From: an uncultured Pseudomonadota bacterium
GTDB lineage: Bacteria > Pseudomonadota > Gammaproteobacteria > Steroidobacterales > Steroidobacteraceae
NCBI GenBank assembly: GCA_903838705.1
Contig: CAILZL010000002.1
Coordinates: 1 to 64,000, forward strand
Direction: 5' to 3'
DNA length: 64,000 bases
The position numbers were made by a program, and so were the translations under genes. The number at the start of each line of letters is the position of its first letter. Position 1 is the stretch's first letter. Below the pieces are notes generated by a model, which was given only the letters and a program-made list of their open reading frames with translations, did not search any database and was not told where the DNA came from. Positions 36,598 through 45,767 of the stretch are shown here, in pieces.

Positions 36598-37469
36598 GGC
36601 AACTCCGCTGCTGCATCCGGTTCGGTGACTGCAAAACTGGCCAGCAGCTCCGGCGTAATCTCGCGCAGACTCCGCAATGACCGGAAATCAAATTTACCTG
36701 GATCAGCCAGGTGCGAAGGCACAACATTACAAAGCGCCGAGAATATCGACTCACTGCGCCCGGGATATTCCACCTCCCACTGTCTCAGCATGTTCTTGAT
36801 CACCCGTCGCTGCATGTTTTCCTGTGACCCACACAGATTGCAGGGAATAATCGGGAACTTGCGCGCCGTGGCATAGCGCTCAATCTCCCGTTCAGCCACA
36901 TAGGCCATAGGCCGGATGACAATGTTGCGCCCATCCTCGGATAGCAGCTTCGGCGGCATGGCTTTCAACTTGCCGCCAAAGAAAAGATTAAGGAACAGCG
37001 TTTCAATGATGTCATCACGATGATGTCCCAACGCAATCTTGGTGATGCCATTCGCAGCAGCATAGGTGTACAGTGAGCCGCGCCGCAGCCGTGAACACAG
37101 TCCACACATGGTCTTGCCCTCGGGCACCACTCGCTTGACCACGCTGTACGTATCCTGCTCAAGAATGTGGTAAGGCACGCCCAGTGACTCAAGATACTCG
37201 GGCAGGATGTGCGCTGGATAATCCGGTTGTTTCTGATCGAGGTTTACTGCGATCAGTTCAAAATCCACCGGCGCACGCCGCTGCAGTGATAGCAGCATGT
37301 CGAGCATGGTGTAGGAATCTTTACCGCCTGACAGGCATACCATGACCTTGTCACCCGCTTCAATCATGCCGAAGTCTTCAATAGCCTTACCGACCTGACC
37401 ACGGATCTGCGCTTGCAGCTTCTTGAAGTTGTTGGACATCGACTCTGGCTTGTCTAAAACGGCATTCAT
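36594..37469 (-). CDS. ttcA: tRNA 2-thiocytidine(32) synthetase TtcA
   Basis: A 291-residue cytosolic enzyme that thiolates cytidine-32 in some tRNAs. The PP-loop SGGKDSYTM binds ATP, and the iron-sulfur and catalytic cysteine pairs CGLC and CNLC are present, with [20 protein letters not shown] between them. The C-terminal block includes [16 protein letters not shown] and [15 protein letters not shown]. The start is uncertain: ATG 37469 is used, ATG 37439 (MSNNFKKLQ) is also plausible and a TTG lies further up at 37505. It precedes apbE with a four-base overlap. Confidence 0.94.
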   Translation of the reverse strand: MNAVLDKPESMSNNFKKLQAQIRGQVGKAIEDFGMIEAGDKVMVCLSGGKDSYTMLDMLLSLQRRAPVDFELIAVNLDQKQPDYPAHILPEYLESLGVPYHILEQDTYSVVKRVVPEGKTMCGLCSRLRRGSLYTYAAANGITKIALGHHRDDIIETLFLNLFFGGKLKAMPPKLLSEDGRNIVIRPMAYVAEREIERYATARKFPIIPCNLCGSQENMQRRVIKNMLRQWEVEYPGRSESIFSALCNVVPSHLADPGKFDFRSLRSLREITPELLASFAVTEPDAAAELP

Positions 37470-37645
37470 ACGCAGGCACTCAACAACCAATACATGAGAA
37501 CTCAATCAAACCGGTCACCGGCATGGACAGAACATAGCAATATTGTCAGCCACTGACCGGCCAGGAAGCACGACTTTCGACAATCCCTGTCCATCCGGTT
37601 CTGCCAATCGACTTCGGGCAGGAGAGCCGGTCAGATATTGTTAAT

Positions 37646-39022
37646 TCAGCTCGCAGCCTCAAACACAAGCCGCACCCTTAACCCGGGCTGGGCATCCTCA
37701 AATGCCAGACTGGCATGGTGAAAACGGCATACCGCCGCCACCAGACTCAATCCAAGCCCAGTGCCGGGCTCAGCCTGTGCAGAATCGAGCCTGACAAAAC
37801 GTTGCAAAACACGCTCTCGATCCGCAACAGGTATGCCTGGGCCATCATCCTGCACTGTCAGCTCGACCTGCTTTTCATTCAGGCCGACCCGCAATCCGAT
37901 ATGGCCACCGGCGGGTGTGTACTTGATGGCATTATCGAGCAGGTTGGCCACAGCATGTGCGAGCAACTGGCGACTACCCTGAATCAAGCCGCCCTGCACT
38001 TGGCCGACCTGCAAGGTAATACCGCGCTGTTCAGCCAGCGGCGCATACAGCTCAGCAATCTCTGATACAAGCCTGCCTATATCAACCACAGCCATTTCTG
38101 CATTGGCTGCGCCACTCTGTGCCTGTGCGATACGCAACAGCGACTCCAGTGTGTGTAACAGCACATCAGCATCAGTCATGGCCGCTTCGATTGATTCACA
38201 CCCCTGTGTGTGCGCCTCAGCCAATGCCTGTTCCAGACGCAACCGCAGACGATTCAACGGACCACGCAAGTCGTGCGCAGTTCCATCAATTACAAAGCGT
38301 AATGCCAGCGTCAGCTGCTCTATACGTTCGAGCAAACCATTCAGGCTGACTGCCAGTTCATCCAGTTCATCACCATGACCGCTGACCGGCAGACGTCTTG
38401 CGAAGTCGCCCTTGGCAATGTCCTGACCGGCATCAGCGATTGCATGCACCTGCTTCAGTACCCGCCGGTTCATCCAGACAGCAATGATCGACCCGATCAG
38501 TATCAGCAGCGCTACAGCCAGTGCCCCGACCCGCTGCATGACCGCCGCCAGTCGCGCTCGCTCGATTACATCAGTTCCGATCAACAGACGATAATTGTCA
38601 GGCAATGTGACCAGCGCGGCGCGAATCGGATGCTGCTCCACACCTTTTGCGAGATGCACATTTACTTCAAACTCGAACCATTTATCGTGCTGAATGCTGA
38701 GTTGCGGCCATGCATCCAGATTGCCTACCAGGGGTTTGAGATTGGCATCGGCCAGCAGATATACCGCGCGTGAACGATCAAGGGTCTGGCTGCGCTCGCG
38801 AATCACCGCGGCCAGCCCGCGGAAACCCAGTGTTGCATACTGTTCGGAAAGACCCTGTAATTGCGCATCCATCAGGTCTTCGGTTGCGGAGTCGACCGCG
38901 CGCAAGGTCAGCACGTAAACACTGCCGAACAATGCCGCCGTGGTCAGCGCAAACACCGTCAGGTAGATCAATGCCAGCCGCACCACACTGGTACGGATAA
39001 AGGTACGTGAGAATGGCGGCAT
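37646..39022 (-). CDS. Sensor histidine kinase (HAMP, HisKA, HATPase)
   Basis: A 458-residue membrane kinase. Transmembrane segments lie at about 15-40 and 165-188, with a periplasmic sensor region between. A HAMP domain (about 190-235) follows, with the phosphorylatable His in GTAHDLRGPLNRLR near residue 250, then the ATPase with NLLDNAIKYTPAGG (N box), DDGPGIP (G1) and GTGLGLSLV (G2). It resembles the CusS/PmrB-like OmpR-coupled class. It starts two bases after the stop of the response regulator, so the pair is an operon. The signal is unknown. Confidence 0.93.
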   Translation of the reverse strand: MPPFSRTFIRTSVVRLALIYLTVFALTTAALFGSVYVLTLRAVDSATEDLMDAQLQGLSEQYATLGFRGLAAVIRERSQTLDRSRAVYLLADANLKPLVGNLDAWPQLSIQHDKWFEFEVNVHLAKGVEQHPIRAALVTLPDNYRLLIGTDVIERARLAAVMQRVGALAVALLILIGSIIAVWMNRRVLKQVHAIADAGQDIAKGDFARRLPVSGHGDELDELAVSLNGLLERIEQLTLALRFVIDGTAHDLRGPLNRLRLRLEQALAEAHTQGCESIEAAMTDADVLLHTLESLLRIAQAQSGAANAEMAVVDIGRLVSEIAELYAPLAEQRGITLQVGQVQGGLIQGSRQLLAHAVANLLDNAIKYTPAGGHIGLRVGLNEKQVELTVQDDGPGIPVADRERVLQRFVRLDSAQAEPGTGLGLSLVAAVCRFHHASLAFEDAQPGLRVRLVFEAAS

Positions 39023-39024
39023 GA

Positions 39025-39708
39025 TCAGTCTTCGAGTGACTCACCGAAGATATACCCGGCACCACGCACCGTATGTATCAGCGGACGATCAAATCCTTTA
39101 TCCACAATCTGGCGCAGGCGACTCATGTGCACATCAATCACATTGGTCTGCGGATCAAAATGCAGATCCCACACCTGTTCCAGCAGCATCTTGCGCGTCA
39201 CCACCTGATTGGCATGTTGCAGTAGGAAAACCAGCAGATCGAATTCCCGCATTGTCAGCTGCAATTCCTTCCCTGCCCGATGCGCTGTACGCGCCAGCAG
39301 ATCAACCGATACATCAGCGTAGGCGAGATGAGTGCTCGCATCAACCTGTTTGCCACGTCGCAGCAATCCCTCGATACGCGCCAGCAACTCGGCAAAGGCG
39401 TAGGGCTTGGTCAGATAATCATCGCCACCCGCCCGCAAGCCGCGCACCCGATCATCCACTTCAGCCAATGCACTCAGAATAAGGATGGGCATCTGGATAC
39501 CCCGCTCACGCACCTGCTTAACGATAGCCAGCCCTTCAAGCTTGGGAAGCATCCGGTCTGCGATCAGCAGATCCCAGGGTTGCTCCAGCGCCCGTTTCAG
39601 ACCCAGCTCGCCATCGGCCACATGCTCGACAACATAGCCATGCTGGCTCAATGACTGACGCATCAGTTGAGCAGCCTGCAAATCATCTTCAATGAGCAGT
39701 ATGGCCAT
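39025..39708 (-). CDS. OmpR/PhoB-family response regulator
   Basis: A 227-residue regulator. The receiver domain (1-115) has the acidic pair E7/D8, phospho-acceptor D51 (LIADRMLP), T/S at about 79 and K at about 101. A winged-helix DNA-binding domain follows (about 125-222) with LTMREFDLLVFLLQHANQVVTRKMLLEQVWD. It is paired with the histidine kinase downstream, with a TGA-TC-ATG junction. Targets are unknown. Confidence 0.95.
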   Translation of the reverse strand: MAILLIEDDLQAAQLMRQSLSQHGYVVEHVADGELGLKRALEQPWDLLIADRMLPKLEGLAIVKQVRERGIQMPILILSALAEVDDRVRGLRAGGDDYLTKPYAFAELLARIEGLLRRGKQVDASTHLAYADVSVDLLARTAHRAGKELQLTMREFDLLVFLLQHANQVVTRKMLLEQVWDLHFDPQTNVIDVHMSRLRQIVDKGFDRPLIHTVRGAGYIFGESLED

Positions 39709-39740
39709 GCTATCTGTCGCCTGTTGAATTCATAAACGCC

Positions 39741-40808
39741 TCATGAAACCGGGCAGGCTTCACTCATCGCCTGCCAGCGCGCGTGCCATACAGACCAGTC
39801 AGTAATGACCCCTTCCGCCAGCTGCACTTCGATGCGATTGTCCTGACGCCAGCCGGATACTTCAAGCGAACTTTGCTGCCCCCAGCGCTGCAACAGGTGC
39901 CAGCAATCCACGCCGGTACGCAATACCGCCTTGAAACGCTCCACCCCCTGCCATTCAGACTCATCAACCATAAAGGCTTGCAGCTGTTCGAGATCAAACA
40001 ATAGCGAAGCCGGAATCATCCAGCCGCAAGCCTGTCTGGACAACAGGGTTTGTATTCGTGCCAGCACAGGCTGATCCGCCCAAGAAAGGGATTGTGTACT
40101 GACCTCCGGCATATGTTCATGCCGATGCATTTTGTTTTGGACTACCGGCCGCAAGGACCGCTCAAAATCAAACACAGGCTGAGGGGGTGAGAAGGCGGCT
40201 TCGGGCAACACTCCACGACTGCTCAGACCCACATAACGCTTGGCTGGAAACAAAGACTCAGCCCACTGCATGAACTGCTGGTGTACCGGCGCGTCTGCAA
40301 GTTCCGCCTTGGACAACAGCACCACATCGGCCGCATCCACTTGTTCACTCATCACCGGAGTCAGTGATGCCGCAACCGACCATGATTGAGCATCAATCAG
40401 GGCGATAGTACTCAGCAGGCGCAATGCACCACTGCGCTCAAAACCGCGCAATTCATCGACAATTGCCCCCGGATGAGCAATGCCGGAAGGTTCGATAATG
40501 ATACGAACCGGTCGCCTTTCAGGAGCCTGTGCCAGCAAAGCGGACAGCTGCTGGCGAAAATCCTGCTCACCGGTACAACAAAGGCATCCACCCGGAATCA
40601 TGCGCAGGTCATAAACGCCCTGCGCAGCGGCAGCCAGCGTCAGCGTATCTATACCGGTATCGGTGAACTCGTTGAGAATTACCACCCAGTATTCATGAAC
40701 AGGCTTACTGGCCAGCAGGCGGGCAATCGCCGTGGTCTTACCAGCACCCAGACTGCCGGTAACGATATTGACGGGAATGGCGCCCTGATTCTCTCTAGTC
40801 GAACTCAT
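39741..40808 (-). CDS. CobW/COG0523 GTP-binding metallochaperone
   Basis: A 355-residue G3E GTPase. Walker A is GSLGAGKTT (18-26), the metal-binding motif is GGCLCC (73-78), and SKAELAD is the likely (N/S)KxD-type guanine-specificity motif. The CobW-C domain lies at about 265-350. COG0523 proteins deliver Zn or Co to partner enzymes; some are CobW proper for cobalamin synthesis. No zinc-uptake or cob genes lie nearby, so the metal is not known. It is divergent from mogA with a 58-base gap. Confidence 0.9.
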   Translation of the reverse strand: MSSTRENQGAIPVNIVTGSLGAGKTTAIARLLASKPVHEYWVVILNEFTDTGIDTLTLAAAAQGVYDLRMIPGGCLCCTGEQDFRQQLSALLAQAPERRPVRIIIEPSGIAHPGAIVDELRGFERSGALRLLSTIALIDAQSWSVAASLTPVMSEQVDAADVVLLSKAELADAPVHQQFMQWAESLFPAKRYVGLSSRGVLPEAAFSPPQPVFDFERSLRPVVQNKMHRHEHMPEVSTQSLSWADQPVLARIQTLLSRQACGWMIPASLLFDLEQLQAFMVDESEWQGVERFKAVLRTGVDCWHLLQRWGQQSSLEVSGWRQDNRIEVQLAEGVITDWSVWHARWQAMSEACPVS

Positions 40809-40866
40809 GCCGCTATGCTGGGCAAATCCGTTTTATAGTGCAACGCTCAACTGCAAGTGAAACCAC

Positions 40867-41412
40867 ATGAATCAAACCCACCCCATACCTGTGATCGGCA
40901 TTCTGAATGTTTCCGACCGCGCAAGCGCCGGCATTTATGAAGACATACCCGGCAAAGCCTGTGCCGAACTGCTGCGCGAATGGCTCAGCACCCCATTTGA
41001 GCTGGATTACAAAGTGGTACCCGACGAACAGGCGGTGATCGAGGTGGAACTGAAACGAATGGCAGATGTAATCGGCTGCGCGCTGATCGTCACCACCGGC
41101 GGCACCGGACCTGCAGCACGTGATGTGACTCCTGAAGCCACTGTAGCCGTGTGCGACAAGCTGCTACCGGGATTCGGCGAGCTGATGCGCAGCGCTTCGC
41201 TCAAGTATGTACCTACCGCCATTCTGTCGCGTCAGACGGCCGGTACGCGCGACAGAACGCTGATCATCAATTTGCCCGGCAAACCAAAATCGATACGCGA
41301 AAATCTGGAAGTCGTATTCCCCGCCGTTCCCTACTGCATTGACCTGATCGGCGGACCGTATCTGGAAACCCGTGAAACCGTGATGAAGGCGTTCCGGCCC
41401 CTCAACAAATAA
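40867..41412 (+). CDS. mogA: Molybdopterin adenylyltransferase MogA
   Basis: A 181-residue enzyme that adenylates molybdopterin in molybdenum-cofactor synthesis. It has the MogA/MoaB fold motifs IGILNVSDRASAGIYEDIPG, TTGGTGPAARDVTPEAT, and LPGKPKSIRENLEVVFPAVPYCIDLIGG, which are typical of MogA rather than MoaB. Cytosolic. No other Moco genes are in view. Confidence 0.94.
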   Translation: MNQTHPIPVIGILNVSDRASAGIYEDIPGKACAELLREWLSTPFELDYKVVPDEQAVIEVELKRMADVIGCALIVTTGGTGPAARDVTPEATVAVCDKLLPGFGELMRSASLKYVPTAILSRQTAGTRDRTLIINLPGKPKSIRENLEVVFPAVPYCIDLIGGPYLETRETVMKAFRPLNK

Positions 41413-41460
41413 CAGTAAATATCACTCGCTTGACCAGATGTCAGGCAACGAGGCTTTCCG

Positions 41461-42180
41461 TCAGACGTGTAACTGCTTCTTGGCAATCCAGCTTGCCTGC
41501 CCGGGTTTCAGTACCAGCACATCAATGGGTCCACCCACCGTTTTTTCACGCAACTGAAAACGCATGGTATCGATGGTCGAACGAACCGCATAAGTACAAA
41601 AATCAATCGCATCCTGAAGTGTGAACAGATCAAACGGGATGCCATACCCAACCACCTTGCTGGTAATTTGCCCGGCGCTGTCCAGAACGCACACATCGCT
41701 CAGCAACCTTTGCAGCACATCGGTTTCGCCTGCCCATGCCGCACCGCTCGACCAGGTATTCAGTCGGGCAATCTCTCCACTTGCAATATCCAGCCCGAGC
41801 ACTTCCTGCTCATGAGAGTCATGAGTCAGGCAATACCCGGCAATATGAAAGTAAGTCTGTTGCAACATGCCGAGCTGCTGAAAATAACTTCGAAGGGCAA
41901 CAGCCACTTCCCGTGGCGAAACTTCACGCCTGGACAGCCTGTCGATAATGAACGATTCGATCACACCCGCTATCGGCGCACCGTTTACTGTCGCCAGCCC
42001 GTAAGTTGAAATGCCGATTCCACCGGCTGCCATGAACAGCTTTGAGGCGCTATCCGAAGATGGCGTGGAAATGATAGTTTGCACAGCGGCCTGCTGATCA
42101 CGGGTGAAGCTCGCGGTCAACCGGCTGTCGGCCGCCATGGCGATTCCCTCACGCGTACAAACAGTAACTACAAGCGACAT
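41461..42180 (-). CDS. Proteasome-fold Ntn-hydrolase-like protein
   Basis: A 239-residue protein that begins MSLVVTVCTREGIAMAADSR, like the N-terminal strand and turn of proteasome beta subunits, HslV and Anbu. By alignment the residue after Met is Ser (S2), the expected nucleophile once Met is removed; D18 (AADSR) and K47 (ASKLF) fit the catalytic Asp17/Lys33 positions, and AAGGIG follows as in HslV-type proteins. It is not HslV, since no HslU is nearby. It likely hydrolyses peptide or amide bonds, possibly in a self-assembled ring; substrate unknown. Confidence 0.65.
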   Translation of the reverse strand: MSLVVTVCTREGIAMAADSRLTASFTRDQQAAVQTIISTPSSDSASKLFMAAGGIGISTYGLATVNGAPIAGVIESFIIDRLSRREVSPREVAVALRSYFQQLGMLQQTYFHIAGYCLTHDSHEQEVLGLDIASGEIARLNTWSSGAAWAGETDVLQRLLSDVCVLDSAGQITSKVVGYGIPFDLFTLQDAIDFCTYAVRSTIDTMRFQLREKTVGGPIDVLVLKPGQASWIAKKQLHV

Positions 42181-42312
42181 TGCCTTTCACCAGAATTATT
42201 TAAAAACTTCATGGCAACCTGCTGCCAACTATTCGACCGACTCAGCTTGACACGAAATCCCGCATCATTAAGTGTCACAATATAGCCTTGCTGGATATAG
42301 ATATTCTCAATC

Positions 42313-45003
42313 ATGTTCGAAAAATTATTCCGAAAAAACAGATCGCCAAATGCGGCCGCGCCATCGGCAAATCAGGAAGCACCTGTACCTGCTGGTAATC
42401 AGGCACCGCAACAAAAACTGAAGGTGCCAACGAGCCCCAGCGCTGAAGAATTACTGAACTGGCAGGCGCGAATACTTGCGGCAGCCGGGGACGACACTTT
42501 ATTACTGCAACTGGCACATCAGGCTCCCACCGTCGACCTGAAAATGACAGCACTTCAAGCACTGACGCAGGAGAGCTCCTACAAACAGGCCATGCATGAC
42601 TTCCGCGATCACGACAAGCGTCTTTATCGTGCAGCGAAGTCCCGCTGGGAAGCGGCCAGTGGCAGGCGTATCGCCAATGAGGCGGCGACTGCCCTGATCG
42701 TCAGAGCACGTACATTGCTTCTTCAGGAAACCATACCAGTCAATCTGGTAGTAGAACTGGATCGGGCATGGGCCGGCATGGACAGCAAATTGCTCGATGC
42801 CGCATTGGTGACTGAATATTCACTGCTCAGCAAGCAACTGGCTGACAGGATTCGACTGCATGGAGAAAAAAATCAGTTGCTCACCCGCTGGCTGGCGGCG
42901 ATGGATGCAGCCTTGAATCCATTTGCTGATCTGATACGCAGCGTCGCCAGGGGAGAGAACAACACCGCAGACCTGAGCAACGATCAGATCACCATCAGAA
43001 CACTGATCGACAACGCCCCTGAGTCCACTGATCCCCGAAGCGTCGCCATGCTTGATACCGCCATACAAAAGCTGGCATTGGCTGATTGCGTAATCAGGCG
43101 TGTTGAATTCCTGAACTCATTACCTTCTGCAGGAACAGCACATGCCGAAAACGAAGCACTGTTACTCACACAATGGCATGACCTTGCGGACCATACCGCA
43201 GGCCACTCTAAAGACCCCCTCAGATTCCTTGAACAGCGCTTCACCAGCTGGCGCAATGCCAACTCGTCTGCGCTGAAACTGGAGCAGGCCGCGCACGAAA
43301 AGGAATTGCATGCACGTCAGGCAGAAACCAATGCACAACGGAAACTTTCAATCCAGCGTGACGTAGAAGCGGCCGAGGTCGCACTGGCCGATGGACATAT
43401 TGCTGACCTGACACGCCTGCTCGCAGCACTCGAAAAAGCTCTGCATAACAGCTCGGTTGATACGAAAACTGCGCAACGTATCGACTTTCTGCGCCGCGAA
43501 CAGCATCGACTAAAAGGCTGGCAAAGCTGGGGCGGTGGACAAAGTCGCGAGCAGCTTGCAGAAGCAGCACAGGAACTCGCCCGTCTATCCACAGGAAAAA
43601 TTGACATCAGGGAACAGTCAGATGCAATCAGTAAGTTACGTACTCGCTGGAGAGAGCTGGACAAGCTGGGCGCCGCTTCCAGTCAATCTCTATGGCACAC
43701 CTTCGATAATGCATTGAAGGAAGCTTACACGCCGGTGGCCCTGCATGTGGAAAAGCGAAATCTTGCCCGTCAGGAAAACCTCGCAGCACGTGAGCTGATT
43801 GTTACGGAGCTGATGCAAGCCAGAACGCGGTTGTTGCCCGACCAGCCGGATGATGAAACTTCAAGCTCACCACCTGACTGGCGCGCTATTTCGCATGCAC
43901 TTGATCAGGCACGTGCCGGTTGGCAAAAACTGGGGCCTGTGGAACACACTCTGCCACGTCTCGCCACGCAGGGCGATGAAGCAGTGACCACTCGTTATGC
44001 CGCAGCCTTTCAGGCACTGGAATCACCTCTGAAAATCGCGCACGAGGAAGGTATGCTGAAACGGGAGAAACTGATTGCAGCGACAACCAGACTCAGCGAT
44101 TCCGATCTGCTTGCGCGCGATCTCGTTGACAGAGTCAGAGAATTACAAATGCAATGGCAAGCCATCGCCAAAAGTCTGCCGTTATTTCGTCACGACGAGA
44201 ACAGACTCTGGAGCTCGTTCAAGGCCGCAACTGATTCCATCTTCAAAGCAAGGGAAGAAGCCCGGGCAGCAAGCGAGGCCGTTATCACCGGCCTGATCAA
44301 TGCTCGCGAATCCATCATTACAGAATTAATTGCTGCCTCAAGCATGAGCATGGCTGCGGAAATCAGACGTGCAATATCTGATGCTGAGCTTGCCTGGCGT
44401 GCATGCCCGGACATTCCCAGATCACACCAGGCAAAACAACTGGATGCACGCTTTCGCGATGGGCTCAAGGCAGCGAAGAAGAGACTGGATGAGCTCGCTC
44501 AACTCGCATCGCAAGCAAAGCTGGATGACTTGCTTGCGGCAATTACTCTTTGCCATGAACGTGAGACGTTACAGTCTGCGGCCAGTATCAACGCCGAACA
44601 GATTGCGGAAATGGAATCCAGATGGCACCAGATCACCGCATTGCCCGCATCCTGGAAAAAAGCGATGGATGCCCGCTTCTCCATGGATAACAACGCCTCA
44701 GATGATCCTGCCGGACAGCACACCGGCACACTCATCCTTGATTCTCTGCTGGAGCTTGAAGCCGCCTGCGGAATCGAGAGTCCGCAAGAGTTTCACGCCG
44801 CGCGGCAGCAGTTCAATATTCGTGCGCTTAAAAATGCGATGGAAGGCAGACAAGCCAGCACCAGCACCCCTGAAAACATTGAGCGACTGCTGATTGAGAC
44901 ATCAAGACATCCCAAGCCTGACAAACAATCCATCGCCCGTCTGGAAAAAATAATCAGCCATCTACGCAAAGGTTTGCGCAGTCGCCAATCCGGCGATTCT
45001 TGA
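42313..45003 (+). CDS. Large DUF349 repeat protein
   Basis: An 896-residue acidic helical protein with several DUF349 modules, repeats of about 70 residues marked by W at the start and W/L patterns (for example ISKLRTRWRELDKL, DQARAGWQKLGPVE, LQMQWQAIAKSLPLF, EMESRWHQITALPASW). DUF349 proteins are cytosolic and of unknown function. There is no signal peptide; much of the sequence is predicted coiled coil. It is monocistronic and ends before a strong bidirectional hairpin at 45031-45065. Confidence 0.85.
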   Translation: MFEKLFRKNRSPNAAAPSANQEAPVPAGNQAPQQKLKVPTSPSAEELLNWQARILAAAGDDTLLLQLAHQAPTVDLKMTALQALTQESSYKQAMHDFRDHDKRLYRAAKSRWEAASGRRIANEAATALIVRARTLLLQETIPVNLVVELDRAWAGMDSKLLDAALVTEYSLLSKQLADRIRLHGEKNQLLTRWLAAMDAALNPFADLIRSVARGENNTADLSNDQITIRTLIDNAPESTDPRSVAMLDTAIQKLALADCVIRRVEFLNSLPSAGTAHAENEALLLTQWHDLADHTAGHSKDPLRFLEQRFTSWRNANSSALKLEQAAHEKELHARQAETNAQRKLSIQRDVEAAEVALADGHIADLTRLLAALEKALHNSSVDTKTAQRIDFLRREQHRLKGWQSWGGGQSREQLAEAAQELARLSTGKIDIREQSDAISKLRTRWRELDKLGAASSQSLWHTFDNALKEAYTPVALHVEKRNLARQENLAARELIVTELMQARTRLLPDQPDDETSSSPPDWRAISHALDQARAGWQKLGPVEHTLPRLATQGDEAVTTRYAAAFQALESPLKIAHEEGMLKREKLIAATTRLSDSDLLARDLVDRVRELQMQWQAIAKSLPLFRHDENRLWSSFKAATDSIFKAREEARAASEAVITGLINARESIITELIAASSMSMAAEIRRAISDAELAWRACPDIPRSHQAKQLDARFRDGLKAAKKRLDELAQLASQAKLDDLLAAITLCHERETLQSAASINAEQIAEMESRWHQITALPASWKKAMDARFSMDNNASDDPAGQHTGTLILDSLLELEAACGIESPQEFHAARQQFNIRALKNAMEGRQASTSTPENIERLLIETSRHPKPDKQSIARLEKIISHLRKGLRSRQSGDS

Positions 45004-45030
45004 ACTTTTTTACGGCCTTGTAAAAGCAAA

Positions 45031-45065
45031 CAGGCAGATAATGAATTTACTTCATTATCTGCCTG
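45031..45065. terminator. Perfect 15-bp bidirectional hairpin
   Basis: The 15-base arms 45031-45045 and 45051-45065 are exact reverse complements, with the loop TTTAC. It lies between the ends of the convergent DUF349 gene (45003) and methyltransferase gene (45125). U-rich sequence follows only weakly on the minus strand (GTTTGCTTTT), so it may end both transcripts or stabilise their 3' ends. Confidence 0.65.
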
Positions 45066-45124
45066 CCAACTTTAATTACTTCAAAAATAATCAGAGGATC
45101 GCGCGATCCACACAACCCGCCGCA

Positions 45125-45634
45125 TCACAACTTAGTCAATACCACGTGCAGGTCTTTCACAGCATTGTTGTAATGCACAACTGCAAAATCCTTGAACTCA
45201 TTATCCCGGTCAGCAATGGTAGGCGAGAGCGCATGAGCGTAGCTGAAGTCAAAATCAGCATTGATATCGTAATAGCCATGCTGCAGCTTGTTATCCTCGC
45301 GCCATCTTCTGTTGTAATACAGGTATGAGCCGGCAACGATTGGCGGCCATTCATACGTTGCATCCTGTACCGCCAGATCACCGCAAGGAGTGATGAAGGT
45401 TGCCTTAGCTCCGAATTTCATCACTCTGTAGAGCTCCTGCATGAACTTTGCGCGCAATGCTTTGGGCACTCGCTGAAAAAAATACGAGCAATTAATTTCT
45501 TCTACTGAATCACTCTCCAATGGCCACGGGAACTGAAACAGATCAACGACAATATCCGTCGAGGGAGTCTTGTACAGATCAATACCAATAAAGCCCTTGC
45601 GCTTGCTATCACCGCAGCCAATATCAATTTTCAT
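45125..45634 (-). CDS. Class I SAM-dependent methyltransferase-like protein
   Basis: A 169-residue protein. The start MKIDIGCGDSKRKGFIGIDL is motif I of SAM methyltransferases (GxGxx-like, with the acidic residue at the next strand), followed by WPLESDSVEEINCSYFFQRV, the usual VDxIxSxxxLxH region in degenerate form, and a MQELYRVMKFGAKATFITP strand typical of the family. It is short and lacks a clear substrate domain. ATG 45634 is preferred to GTG 45643; GGTGAG lies just upstream. A small frame at 45624-45767 on the same strand overlaps its start. Confidence 0.8.
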   Translation of the reverse strand: MKIDIGCGDSKRKGFIGIDLYKTPSTDIVVDLFQFPWPLESDSVEEINCSYFFQRVPKALRAKFMQELYRVMKFGAKATFITPCGDLAVQDATYEWPPIVAGSYLYYNRRWREDNKLQHGYYDINADFDFSYAHALSPTIADRDNEFKDFAVVHYNNAVKDLHVVLTKL

Positions 45635-45767
45635 AATTCTCACCGATTGTTTTTAAGTATTCTGAACCGAAGCCGCCCGACAGCAGACCCATACCAAAGA
45701 CGCTGATCCAGTACTGAGCCAACATCATCTTGGAATCCGGGCTGTAACCAACGCCAAACTGCCGCAC
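45624..45767 (-). CDS. Possible short frame ahead of the methyltransferase gene
   Basis: A 47-codon open frame starting with GTG at 45767 and ending TGA at 45624, overlapping the first codons of the methyltransferase gene in another frame. Its peptide has ordinary protein-like composition (for example MMLAQYWISVFGMGLLSG), including aromatic and hydrophobic residues. It could be a leader peptide, the eroded end of a lost gene, or chance. No ribosome site was identified. Confidence 0.25.
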   Translation of the reverse strand: MRQFGVGYSPDSKMMLAQYWISVFGMGLLSGGFGSEYLKTIGENYEN

